Positions 19,801-27,464 of a stretch of 64,000 nt of DNA are shown here, piece by piece. The translations under genes were made by a program, and so were the position numbers. Numbering within the stretch: position 1 is the first letter of the stretch; each line of letters opens with the position of its first letter. The DNA is from Bacillota bacterium. GTDB lineage: Bacteria; Bacillota; Bacilli; Paenibacillales; Paenibacillaceae. Location: positions 45,041 to 109,040 of the forward strand of contig JAEWPC010000047.1 of NCBI GenBank assembly GCA_023460795.1. Reading direction: 5' to 3'. A model generated the notes under the pieces. It made no database searches. It was given only the letters and a program-made list of their open reading frames with translations, and had not been told where the DNA came from.

Positions 19801-20732
19801 CGGTCCCCCGGCTGAATTCCTTCTCGCAGCAGCCGATGCGCAATCGCATCCGAGCGTTCCTGGAGCGCTCCGTACGTTAGACTGCGCGTGCCGTCCATGA
19901 CGGCCAAGCGTTCCGGTTGCGACCGGGCCAGCCTTGCGAAGCATTCGTGGATCGTTAGGGTTTGCTCGTAGGGAGCTTGCGTGTCGTTCCATGTCCGTTG
20001 ACGCGCTTGCTCCTCGGAAGAACGCAAAGCGAACGAAGCGAGCAACAGCTCGGGATTGTCCGCGGATTGCTGCAATACGGCAAGGAAGCTGTCCATGACG
20101 CTCCGAATGAGAGACTCGCTATATCGTCCCTCGTCGAATCGGACGATCGCGGTCCTTCCGCCTTCTTCGTTCAAGTTAAAATGAATCCAAACCTCGTTGT
20201 CGTCCGACTCCCCGGACGATTTCGCTAATTCCCTCCCTTGCCATGTTTGATCGGATAACCGAAACCTTTTCAAGCCTTTCATCTTGTTCTCATCGGCCGT
20301 ATCAACCCATGCGTAATCCGCATATCGGCTTGCGAGCTTGAACGTCTCGAACGTTCCCGTCAGCCACGATTTAAAGTCGGGTGCTTCTCGCGTATTCCCG
20401 AATAAGATCGGGATCTGCGGACCGGCGGTGGAACCGGGCGGCGCAGGCACGGCGAGCGCAAGTTTGCGTCGCTCGCGCGAGAACGCTAGCAGAACGGCTG
20501 CCATCGCGGCGACGAAATAGATAAACCGGAGATCGTCGCGCTGCTTGCAGATTCTCTCCATGGAGCTCGTGACCGATTCGGGGATACGCACTTCGATCGC
20601 ATGCATGCTTCTCGACGCGCCGATACGATCCGGCTCCAGAACGGGTTCGTTCTCCCAGCCCGTTAGAGCCGACTTCCAGAACGACAACGCTTGCCGTTCG
20701 AACGCCCTTGCTTCTAGACTGTTGGGCGGCAT
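16848..20732 (-). CDS. Peptide synthetase, first gene of the operon (half-C, A for Phe, PCP, C)
   Basis: 1294 residues. The first ~240 resemble the C-terminal half of a condensation domain and lack HHxxxDG. The A domain follows (LLYTSGSTGVPKG ~410; NGKPDLK), then a PCP (GGHSMKAAK ~800) and a complete condensation domain (HHIIADGIS ~985; SRNPLFDTMFVLQN). Ending in a C domain is unusual: the next synthetase lacks a full C domain, so this one may serve it in trans. Specificity positions (FDASVWE, STLPPTY, LLVTAG, NAYGPTETTVC) read D-A-W-T-V-A-A-V-C, close to the Phe code of GrsA/TycA. No epimerase is present. AGGAG lies ten bases before the ATG, and a promoter is seen upstream. Confidence 0.92.
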   Translation of the reverse strand: MPPNSLEARAFERQALSFWKSALTGWENEPVLEPDRIGASRSMHAIEVRIPESVTSSMERICKQRDDLRFIYFVAAMAAVLLAFSRERRKLALAVPAPPGSTAGPQIPILFGNTREAPDFKSWLTGTFETFKLASRYADYAWVDTADENKMKGLKRFRLSDQTWQGRELAKSSGESDDNEVWIHFNLNEEGGRTAIVRFDEGRYSESLIRSVMDSFLAVLQQSADNPELLLASFALRSSEEQARQRTWNDTQAPYEQTLTIHECFARLARSQPERLAVMDGTRSLTYGALQERSDAIAHRLLREGIQPGDRVAVMLDRTAEWAATFLAVLKAGGVYTPIDPAYPAERIAYMLSDSQASALIVSGETAATLEFRGRIVNVAESSRAPSTPISNHSFEMPSRSADDLAYLLYTSGSTGVPKGVMVEHRGVLNLRSFFEDRLGIGPNDRVLQFASLSFDASVWEMSMALLTGAELHIAGPDIIGDVPRFTRFMEDRGVTVSTLPPTYAVHLNPEALTSLRLLVTAGSEAGKELLERWRDRVTYINAYGPTETTVCATYWNGSQEPLPASAPVPIGIPLPNTQAWIVNGNLQPLPANAAGELVIAGTGLARGYWNKPEMTEERFVLLPSEGIRVYRTGDLAKWTPDGRLVFLGRIDRQVKIRGYRIETEEVRLALLEHRGIRDAVVAVKPDAQDEPALVAYYSVDTRDEGVKPNPDSFRATLAGNLPGYMIPSYFVELAAIPLTPNGKPDLKRLPAPTDAADFEEQAEGEAPVGETEKKLAAIWTNLLGVRHVRRENDFFKLGGHSMKAAKMAAQIHEAFEVNLPLETMFRYSTLAEMAERIGRMEEEGIRIAPIEPAPVKAGYKLSPAQTRVFTIESSRSASTLYVLPFAFWLSPAPLFDQLETAFNKLIERHEPLRTSFGWDKNEPVQIVHPFVPFRLRRIEGKPEHPDDITPSFAEPFDLACPPLVRASAAEFQDGRMLLLIQLHHIIADGISLSILMNDLMGLLAGQELPPLNLQYKDYCEWLHVREPSEDGETYWSDRFRDYSSTPDLPLDFPRTSVRRYEGDTLALRWDEATAASVRELAVRCGTTLHLTMLAAYYVLLSKLTGAEESIIGSLHAGRDHPAASNMVGMFVHTLAHRIRVNLQLTFEAFAQEVKNRISEDYEHADYPFERLVRKLKLQPGSRNPLFDTMFVLQNLELPEPAIGEIRAIPHVLQESWSRFDLVFQAWENPDGLLLWVTYSVALFRRDTVRKLADEYRTLLEKLARQPDIALSELTITAAYRPIAASRHSLDFHF

Positions 20733-20816
20733 CCAACATCAGCTCCTATGCGGGATTTCTGTTATTTAGTTGCCAAATTACCTCTCGAATCTATATCTAG
20801 CAAATTTTACTGCTTT

Positions 20817-20845
20817 AGTGTAGCAACAGCTTTTTATTCAGTCAA
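20817..20845 (-). promoter_or_regulatory. Sigma-A-like promoter of the synthetase operon
   Basis: On the minus strand TTGACT (20840-20845) and TACACT (20817-20822) are separated by exactly 17 bases, 85 bases upstream of the first synthetase start. The sequence is AT-rich around it. This is the only good match between the glucanase gene and the operon. Confidence 0.7.
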
Positions 20846-20866
20846 TATGTTTTTGCTAGAAGCTAC

Positions 20867-20883
20867 GATGCTTCGACAGCATC
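20867..20883. promoter_or_regulatory. Inverted repeat GATGC-N7-GCATC upstream of the operon promoter
   Basis: A perfect 5-base inverted repeat with a 7-base centre, about 21 bases upstream of the -35 box. Its place would suit an activator or repressor site. No regulator gene lies next to it, and the arms are short, so chance is possible. Confidence 0.3.
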
Positions 20884-20960
20884 CAACAAGGTAGAATACA
20901 AACCTTCATCATTCGTCATATTTCGCGGGCAGTCGGAGCATGGCGATCTCCAATGCAAGA

Positions 20961-20988
20961 GGGAGGCGCGATGATCTCGCGGCCTCCC
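20961..20988 (-). terminator. Hairpin after the GH87 glucanase gene
   Basis: Arms GGGAGG and CCTCCC with inner CGCGA/TCGCG form a GC-rich stem with one bulge, 25 bases after the glucanase stop. The U-tract is weak (TCTTGC), so termination efficiency is uncertain. Confidence 0.5.
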
Positions 20989-21012
20989 TCCCCTGTTACG
21001 CCGATGTGCCGA

Positions 21013-24000
21013 TTAAGGATTAATCGTCAGGTTAAAGCCTTGCAGAAGGTAATTCAGGTTCGGGTAAGCAACGTTGTTGGTCGTCAAGCCGTTGAACGTA
21101 GCCGATCCGTTGTTCGTGTACGAATAGATCGCGGAACCCAGGTGCGGTCCGGAAAACCGAGACGTCGTGACGCCGTCGAGACCGGTACCGTCGATGTTGA
21201 TGTTGTTGAACACGATATTCTGGAAGCCCCCGCTGTACCCGAATTGTATCGCGTCGCGCTGGGAGTTGATAATATCGATGTTCGTAAACGTCACGTTCTT
21301 GATCGAGGTGGTAGAAGCCTCCAGATCGATCGCGCCTCGTTCTCCGTTATAGAGGTCTTGGCTTGTTCCGCAATTGACGATCGTATTGTCCGAGAAAATA
21401 ATGCCGGCGTTGTTCTCGAAATGGTAGCCCGGGAATACGGTATTCATGCGGATCCCGGAGCCGCCGACGCAATCGATGATGTAGTTATGATCCGCTTGGT
21501 GGCCGCTGCCGCCGAAGAACGCGATACCGCCCGCGCGCCAGTTATTCTCGATCGTGTTGTACGAGAACGTGTTGTTCACGCCCATTGGAGCGTTATTCGT
21601 GCTATCCGGCCATACGGCGAGCGCGTCGTCTCCGTTGTTGCGCAGGTTCGTGTTGCGAACGGTCGAGTTGCTCGTACCTTGGGCGAAGTTGACGCCGTCG
21701 GCAAGATTGTTGCGAATCCGGCTGTTTTCGATGACTAACCCCGTGGCTGCGATCGCCGGCGTATGCGCGTAATCCCCTACCCAGAAGCCGCATTCGAAAT
21801 GCTCGACCCAGACGTCGTGAATGACGGAATTCACGCCGAAATTGTCCATGAAGCCTTTATAGACCGCATTCTGGCCGTATCGAGAGCGCAGATTCGAGTT
21901 CATGTACAGGTTGCCGAAGTCGAGTTTGCCCGAAATCCGGAGCGAAATTCCGCCGCCGGACGCGTTGGCGTTCGTAAACTGGATATTCGTGTACCAGAAG
22001 CCCGCGCCCGTTACGGTAAGATTGCCGATCTTGTTCGCGACGGAACCGATCTGCCACATATTCCCCAGATGGAACGTTCCCTCTGGAATATAGAGCGTCT
22101 TGCCACCCGACGCCGCTGCGCTTACGGCTGCGTTGAAGGCGGCTAAGTCATCCTGACCATCGTTCGCCACCGCGCCGTAATCCGTTACGGATACAGCGCC
22201 GGTTGGCTTAGGAATAGCGGTCGGCACCGGCTCGATCTCGATGAAGTCGACGCCGTATTCGACGCTGTCGTTCCCTTTCTGAATCTTGATCACGTCTCCC
22301 GGTTGCAACGGCGTGTCAAGCTTCCAATGCACCTCGTCGAAGCGGAACAGCGGGCGTCCGCCGCCTGGCGCGTCCGCGGGCATGTCGCCGGAGAAGTATT
22401 GCCAGCTGTAATACGAGGTGAGCGACACGGTTTTCACTTTGACGTTGTTGACGTAGACGTCAAGCGAACCGTTCAATCCCATGCCGTTAGAGGAATCCGG
22501 CATCGTGAATCTCATCGTTACGCCTGCTCCGCCCTGCCCCGGTCTGACGGTCCACCCAATGCTGGAGCCGCCCGATGGCAACGCCGCATAGCTTTGGCCG
22601 GAAGCTTCGGAGGCGGTCAGCGCCTGGTTGAAGGTCGGCGCGGATTGCAGCGTTGCACCCCCGCCTAGCGTGCCGTCTTGCGTATCGTACCTGCTGTATG
22701 GCACGCTTGCGCCGCGTTGCGAATAGACGGTGAGGTTGGACGTGCCGACGTTATTCGCTTGTTTGGCCGCGATTTCGTTGGCGTCCGCCGCAACGGTGGT
22801 CGTCACCGTATAGGTTCCGTTGGCAGCTGTCCATGATCCCGGAACGTTGACGTTGACGGTCTGTCCCGCGGCGATTACGCCGCTGTACGAGCCGTTCAAC
22901 GTCTGAAGCGTCGTGCCGCCGGAGTTTTTGACGATGACCGTAACGCCGTGAGCTCCCGAAGCGGACGCAACGGAACCTTGGTTCTTAAGGCTTACGTTGA
23001 AGGAAACCGCATTGCCCGCCACCGGCGTGCTCGGAGACCAAGTCGTCGCTGCGACCAGGTCGGAGCTTGGGACGGACGAGACGACGAGCGAAACCGGATG
23101 CGTGTAGCCGTTATTGGCTTCGTTAAGCTCAATGACGGCGTTGCTCTCGTCTACGTTGGCGCTGACGGAATAGGTTCCGGCGTCCTTCGTTCCGACATTC
23201 AGCGAGACCGTAGCCGATGCGCCGGCCGTGAGCGCGTTCACTTGCGCGAACCCAGCCGATTGATTGTTTATGATGAAGTTGACAGTCGTCGGCGAAGAAC
23301 TCGCCGTGCCGTTGTTGGCTACGGTCGCGCTGAGCGTAATCGCGCTGGACTCAATAGGAGAAGCCGGCATCCAGGACATATTCGTCACCGTAAGATCCGG
23401 ATTGGCAGCCGCCGTTCCGTACACTTGGAACTCCGCGAGCTGACCGGCTGGCGCTCCGGAGTTGGCCGTCATGTTCAGCTGCAGCCTCTTGACCGTCGCC
23501 GTAACCGGGATCGTGACCGAGTTGCCGGTAGCCGGGTTAAACGTGTACGTCTGCGAGGATACGAGATTGCCGAACGTCGTCGTGCTTTGATTGTGGCCGA
23601 GCACTTGAATCGTCTGCGTTCGCGTAGACCAGACCGATGCCGGGTTTAATTTCAGTACGATCGACGTTAAGTTATAGTCGGCTTGCAGATCGATCGTCAG
23701 CTGACTCGGACTGCCCCCGCCCTCCCAGTACGTATTGACGTCGTTATCGTTGGCATTGGCAGCCACGTAATTTTGCGTGGATGAAGAGGCGGAGATCGGT
23801 TTGCCAAGCGCAATGTTGTTGCCGGCAGGAGGCGGATTCGTAGTCGTCGCAGGTGCAACGGTGATGAGATCCAGGTTAACGTTGCCGGAGTCGTTCGCGT
23901 CGTACTTGTACGCGATCGTGTTGTTCCCGGCATTCAAACTTAGCGTCTCTACCTTGTTCCCCCACGTATCCCAGTTCGCTAGATTCGGAAGCGAGGTTTG

Positions 24001-24774
24001 ACGGATTTTCGTGCCGTTGACGTACAGGCTTACCGTCTTCGCGCTGCCGGATGCATTGCCGTATTTCAGCGCCACGTCATAAGAGCCTGCCGCGGATACG
24101 TTCACCGTGAAGGTCGTTGCCGCGCCTTGAATCCAATAGCCGTCGACGAAGCCTGAACCGGAGTAACCCGTATGGTCCGTATTCGTCTTAGCTCCTCCGG
24201 ATAAAGCCGCGGTCTCGGCTTCGTAAGTTCCTTCCGGCGGTGGTGGAGGCGGTGTCGTGTCGGCGCCGTAAATTTCGAACTCGGATAGCTGGGCCGCCGG
24301 CCATCCCGTATTGGCCGACACGCTGAGCCTGACGTATCGCGTGCTGGCGGCGGAGAAATTAATCGTCACCGAGTTGTTCGCTACCGCAGGGTTGAATACG
24401 TATCCGGCCGAGCCGACGATGTCGGTGAACGTCGAGCCGTTCGCGCTGCCTTGTACGGTAATCGTCTGCGTGCGCGTACCCCAACCGGCGGGCAGCTTCA
24501 GCACGATCTGGTCGATTGATGTCGCCGCGCCCAGATCGACTTGAATCCATTGCGGGAACGCGTTGTTCGCGCTCTCCCAATATGTGCTTGGGTTGCCGTC
24601 TTTTACGTTGTTCTGGCTATAAGTCTGATTGTATCCGCTCGCCGTAACCGTCTTGCCGAGCGTCAGATTCGTTCCTCCGGCCGCATGCGCGGTGTCCGTT
24701 TCTCCGATCGCCACGGACAAGCTTGCAACCAACATGGCAACGATCAGCGACCATGCGATTAGCTTCTGTCTCAT
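21013..24774 (-). CDS. Secreted alpha-1,3-glucanase (mutanase), GH87, multidomain
   Basis: 1253 residues. A signal peptide (about 1-31, ending AHA-A) is followed by an F5/8C discoidin domain, a Pro spacer, a CBM6/35-like domain (EAETAALSGG...), a second discoidin domain, two CARDB-like domains, a further beta-rich module and a right-handed beta-helix catalytic domain (from about residue 870, VTDYGAVANDGQDD). Asp1026 (ADGVNF) and Asp1049-Asp1050 (NGDDALAVW) have the 23/24-residue spacing of the GH87 catalytic aspartate triad. The discoidin/CBM6 layout also matches Bacillus/Paenibacillus alpha-1,3-glucanases. It should cut alpha-1,3-glucan outside the cell, for example fungal wall or streptococcal mutan. 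It is a single-gene unit with a cre site in its leader. Confidence 0.87.
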   Translation of the reverse strand: MRQKLIAWSLIVAMLVASLSVAIGETDTAHAAGGTNLTLGKTVTASGYNQTYSQNNVKDGNPSTYWESANNAFPQWIQVDLGAATSIDQIVLKLPAGWGTRTQTITVQGSANGSTFTDIVGSAGYVFNPAVANNSVTINFSAASTRYVRLSVSANTGWPAAQLSEFEIYGADTTPPPPPPEGTYEAETAALSGGAKTNTDHTGYSGSGFVDGYWIQGAATTFTVNVSAAGSYDVALKYGNASGSAKTVSLYVNGTKIRQTSLPNLANWDTWGNKVETLSLNAGNNTIAYKYDANDSGNVNLDLITVAPATTTNPPPAGNNIALGKPISASSSTQNYVAANANDNDVNTYWEGGGSPSQLTIDLQADYNLTSIVLKLNPASVWSTRTQTIQVLGHNQSTTTFGNLVSSQTYTFNPATGNSVTIPVTATVKRLQLNMTANSGAPAGQLAEFQVYGTAAANPDLTVTNMSWMPASPIESSAITLSATVANNGTASSSPTTVNFIINNQSAGFAQVNALTAGASATVSLNVGTKDAGTYSVSANVDESNAVIELNEANNGYTHPVSLVVSSVPSSDLVAATTWSPSTPVAGNAVSFNVSLKNQGSVASASGAHGVTVIVKNSGGTTLQTLNGSYSGVIAAGQTVNVNVPGSWTAANGTYTVTTTVAADANEIAAKQANNVGTSNLTVYSQRGASVPYSRYDTQDGTLGGGATLQSAPTFNQALTASEASGQSYAALPSGGSSIGWTVRPGQGGAGVTMRFTMPDSSNGMGLNGSLDVYVNNVKVKTVSLTSYYSWQYFSGDMPADAPGGGRPLFRFDEVHWKLDTPLQPGDVIKIQKGNDSVEYGVDFIEIEPVPTAIPKPTGAVSVTDYGAVANDGQDDLAAFNAAVSAAASGGKTLYIPEGTFHLGNMWQIGSVANKIGNLTVTGAGFWYTNIQFTNANASGGGISLRISGKLDFGNLYMNSNLRSRYGQNAVYKGFMDNFGVNSVIHDVWVEHFECGFWVGDYAHTPAIAATGLVIENSRIRNNLADGVNFAQGTSNSTVRNTNLRNNGDDALAVWPDSTNNAPMGVNNTFSYNTIENNWRAGGIAFFGGSGHQADHNYIIDCVGGSGIRMNTVFPGYHFENNAGIIFSDNTIVNCGTSQDLYNGERGAIDLEASTTSIKNVTFTNIDIINSQRDAIQFGYSGGFQNIVFNNINIDGTGLDGVTTSRFSGPHLGSAIYSYTNNGSATFNGLTTNNVAYPNLNYLLQGFNLTINP

Positions 24775-24818
24775 TAATAGCCCTCCCCGATTAGGTGTTA
24801 TTTAACGCCCTTAACTAA

Positions 24819-24832
24819 TGTAAGCGTTTACA
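24819..24832 (-). promoter_or_regulatory. CcpA cre site in the glucanase leader
   Basis: TGTAAGCGTTTACA fits the cre consensus (TGNAANCGNNNNCA) and is nearly palindromic. It lies 45-58 bases before the glucanase start and downstream of the likely -10 box, a position where CcpA blocks transcription. Catabolite repression of an extracellular glycosidase is the expected logic. Confidence 0.8.
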
Positions 24833-24940
24833 AAAAATCGACTTACATCGCAGCGAAAACCGTTCAGTTACCCTTATCACTCTCCTTAGATCGATCTGAT
24901 AGAATGACGGACTACCCTCCTTTCCTCAGCGTTCACCCCC

Positions 24941-24946
24941 ATTATA
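24941..24946 (-). promoter_or_regulatory. Probable -10 box of the glucanase gene
   Basis: A perfect TATAAT on the minus strand, about 170 bases before the start codon. No good -35 box is seen at 16-18 bases, so activation or another sigma factor may matter. The 24775-25082 gap otherwise holds the cre site and a terminator, with no gene. Confidence 0.45.
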
Positions 24947-25023
24947 GTGAGGCGGGAAACTGGAAATAAGATGCAATTCTACGAAAACTGTATGCGTTTT
25001 TAAGCAATAACCTAAATGCGACA

Positions 25024-25049
25024 AAGCCCTAGCGATTGCGCTAGGGCTT
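25024..25049 (-). terminator. Rho-independent terminator after the MmyB-type regulator
   Basis: A perfect 11-base stem (AAGCCCTAGCG / CGCTAGGGCTT) with a 4-base loop, 34 bases beyond the regulator stop, followed on the minus strand by TTTGTC. Confidence 0.75.
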
Positions 25050-25082
25050 CATTCGTGCGTTTGGATACGTGCTAGATTCAGG

Positions 25083-25934
25083 TCAGGTGAGCTCCAGTCG
25101 TTCCATGAGTCGTTTGATTTTCTCTTCCGTGTCGCCGATAGGCGTATTTACCATCACTTGTAGTCCGGGAGCGTCGCTCAGTTGGAAGACGATATGCTCT
25201 AACGTTAACTCCCCGGCTTCCGGATGATAATAGCGCTTGTTCCCTTCGGATACGGCCAGTACTTCGTGCTTAGGCCACCACTCTCGGAACAGGTCGCTGG
25301 CCTCCGAGAGTCGGGCGATGAACGCTTCCCACCACGGGTCACCGGCATACGTTCCGTAGCTCGCTCGAAAATGAGCCAGCCTCATGAGGGCATGCTCCTC
25401 CCATTTGCTCCCCAGAAGCTGCTTCAAATAAGGCGAAATGAACGCCCTCCATACCATGTTCCGTTCTTCCGGCGGCATGATCCGATAGTCGCCGACGACG
25501 GCGCAAGCGGACAGATTCCATCCGATCACGTTCCATCTCGCGTCGCATACGATGGCCGGGCTGTATTCAAGCCGGTCTAACACGTTCTGGAGTTTCTCGC
25601 TGACCTCTATTCGTTCCGTCGTCAGAACGTCCGCCGGCAGTTGACGCGTGGCCAGCAAATACAGATGCTTTCGTTCGCTGCCTTCCAATCGAAGAGCTCT
25701 GGCGATGCTTTCAAGCACCTGTGAGGAGACTTGGATATTCCTCCCCTGCTCTAGCCACGTATACCAATCGACGCTCACTCCCGCGAGCATGGCGACTTCG
25801 CTTCGGCGTAAGCCAGGCGTACGCCTTCTGCCGTCGCTCGGCAAGCCGGAGGCTTCCGGCGACAGCCGCTCCCTCCTCGTGCGAAGGAATTGGCCGAGTT
25901 GCTCCAGCCGGGTCACATCCGTTGTTTGTTCCAT
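25083..25934 (-). CDS. XRE-family regulator with MmyB-like ligand-binding domain
   Basis: 283 residues. An N-terminal helix-turn-helix (about 12-85; LGQFLRTRRERLSPE, TPGLRRSEVAMLAGVSVDWYTWLEQGR) is followed by the MmyB-like sensor domain (W-VIGWN, MVWRAFISP, WWPKHEV, LEHIVFQLSDAPGLQVMV). Such proteins bind small hydrophobic ligands in a PAS-like fold and usually repress a neighbouring transporter or dehydrogenase. The start was set at the ATG at 25934 because GAGGGGGAG lies six bases upstream; the frame is open 22 codons further. It is transcribed divergently from a DHA2 exporter 130 bases away, its most likely target. Confidence 0.88.
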   Translation of the reverse strand: MEQTTDVTRLEQLGQFLRTRRERLSPEASGLPSDGRRRTPGLRRSEVAMLAGVSVDWYTWLEQGRNIQVSSQVLESIARALRLEGSERKHLYLLATRQLPADVLTTERIEVSEKLQNVLDRLEYSPAIVCDARWNVIGWNLSACAVVGDYRIMPPEERNMVWRAFISPYLKQLLGSKWEEHALMRLAHFRASYGTYAGDPWWEAFIARLSEASDLFREWWPKHEVLAVSEGNKRYYHPEAGELTLEHIVFQLSDAPGLQVMVNTPIGDTEEKIKRLMERLELT

Positions 25935-26063
25935 TTCCGTCTCCCCCTCTATCCGAACGTTCGTCATGGTAGGAGTAAGAATCCTATGACAAACCGTCAC
26001 CTCGTTAACGTTGCAACCTCATTATACAATCAGTTAGCAACTTTAAGGAATGAGGGGATCTCT
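25935..26063. promoter_or_regulatory. Divergent intergenic region of regulator and exporter
   Basis: Contains a minus-strand TATAAT (26021-26026) overlapping a plus-strand TATACAAT, and two adjacent self-complementary elements (GTTAAC at 26004-26009, GTTGCAAC at 26010-26017). Neither strand shows a good -35 box. The overlap would let one regulator control both genes. The operator itself is not identified. Confidence 0.35.
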
Positions 26064-27464
26064 ATGGAAACATCGGTTAATCTCGCTAAGAGAAAGTCGC
26101 TGGCTTTATTCGGTTTGTCTCTCGGTTACTTCATGGTGCTACTCGATACGACGATCGTGACGGTAGCGCTGCCTTCCATACAGGCCGATATGGGAGGGGA
26201 ATTTTCGTCCTTGGAGTGGGTTGTCAACGCGTATACGGTATTGTTCGCAAGCCTGCTGCTCAGCATGGGTTCCTTGTCCGACCGGTTCGGAGCCAAACGT
26301 ATTTTCATCAGCGGACTTGTTCTATTCGCGGTCGCTTCCGCGCTTTCCGGCGCGACGCCTTCGCTGGACTTATTAATCGTGCTTCGCGGCGTGCTCGGCA
26401 TAGGAGGAGCGGCGATGACTTCGGCATCGCTGGCGCTGATCGCTTCCGTCTTCCAAGAACCGAAGGAAAGGACGAAAGCGCTTGGCGTATTCGCCTCCGT
26501 ATCCGGCGTAGCGCTGGCTCTCGGCCCCGTGTTGGGAGGAATGCTCTCCGATTGGATCGGATGGCGCAGCATCTTTATCGTCAACGTTCCGATCGCGATC
26601 CTGAGCCTGGTCTTGATTGCGGGCAGCGTCGGCGAAACGAAGCGCAACCGGGAACGCGGCCTCGATCTGCTTGGCCAATCTACCGCCATCGCGTTCTTCC
26701 TTGCATTGACTTTCGCTCTAGTGGAAGGCGGCTCGCTAGGCTGGGACTCCCCATCCGTGACTACGGCTGCTATTATAGCCGCGGTCGCTCTCCTCTTGTT
26801 CGTCATTGTCGAGGCGCGATCCGAATCGCCGATGCTGCCGTTCCGAATGCTTAGGCAGCGCGGTATTTCGGCGGGGCTGGTGACGGGACTAGCCGTTAAT
26901 TTCGGGTTTTCGGGCGGGTTGTTCGTGCTTACGTTCTTGTTCCAGCAGGATCGCGGATACTCCGCATGGTTGACGGGACTCGCTTTCCTGCCTTTGACGT
27001 TGCCGATGATGGTGAATCCGATCGTAACCAGCCGGATCGTGAACCGAGTCGGCGTCCGGCTTCCGATGATCTGCGGCTCGATCCTCGCCTCTATCGGAAC
27101 ATTAATGCTCACCATTGCAGGCGGAAAATATGACTGGCTTATATCAATCGATTTGTTCCTCATCGGTTACGGACTATCGCTGATCATACCGCCGCTCGTC
27201 ATGTCGGTCGTTAGCGCGGCGCCTGCAGGTCAAGCCGGAGTTGCCTCCGGCGTGCTGAATTCGATTCGTCAGCTTGGCTCCGCGCTAGGCGTCGCCGTTC
27301 TAAGCTTGTGCATGAACGGCAACGGAGCGACTGCCGGAATCGCGGGTTCCTCGTCGGACGCGCATACGGCATACGTCGTTGCGGCGAGCGTATTCGCGAT
27401 CGGCGGAGCGATCACGATATTGTTCATCGGCCGGAAGTCAAAGCTCACCCTACCTAGCCATTAG
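26064..27464 (+). CDS. DHA2-type MFS multidrug exporter
   Basis: 466 residues with about 14 hydrophobic segments. The first helix carries GYFMVLLDTTIVTVALPSI, the DHA2 (QacA/EmrB) motif with an acidic residue in TM1. The loop between TM2 and TM3 has GSLSDRFGAKRIF, and motif C-like GPVLGGMLSDWIGWRSIF follows. It should exchange protons for hydrophobic drugs. The open frame starts earlier, but the ATG at 26064 has TGAGGGG seven bases upstream and begins with a normal short N-terminus. It is divergent from the MmyB-type regulator. The stop overlaps the stop of the convergent oxidoreductase by four bases. Substrate unknown. Confidence 0.9.
   Translation: METSVNLAKRKSLALFGLSLGYFMVLLDTTIVTVALPSIQADMGGEFSSLEWVVNAYTVLFASLLLSMGSLSDRFGAKRIFISGLVLFAVASALSGATPSLDLLIVLRGVLGIGGAAMTSASLALIASVFQEPKERTKALGVFASVSGVALALGPVLGGMLSDWIGWRSIFIVNVPIAILSLVLIAGSVGETKRNRERGLDLLGQSTAIAFFLALTFALVEGGSLGWDSPSVTTAAIIAAVALLLFVIVEARSESPMLPFRMLRQRGISAGLVTGLAVNFGFSGGLFVLTFLFQQDRGYSAWLTGLAFLPLTLPMMVNPIVTSRIVNRVGVRLPMICGSILASIGTLMLTIAGGKYDWLISIDLFLIGYGLSLIIPPLVMSVVSAAPAGQAGVASGVLNSIRQLGSALGVAVLSLCMNGNGATAGIAGSSSDAHTAYVVAASVFAIGGAITILFIGRKSKLTLPSH

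Noticed and set aside
20371..20739. Minus-strand 122-codon frame overlapping the 5' end of the first synthetase
   Set aside because: It lies in a different frame over the half-C domain and has no homology features. The synthetase frame shows conserved motifs.
25890..26063. N-terminal extension of the DHA2 exporter from 25890
   Set aside because: It would overlap the divergent regulator gene and has no ribosome binding site; 26064 has TGAGGGG at proper spacing.
26126..27163. 345-codon minus-strand frame inside the first DHA2 exporter
   Set aside because: Ser/Thr/Arg-rich antisense of the transporter gene with no family resemblance and no ribosome binding site.
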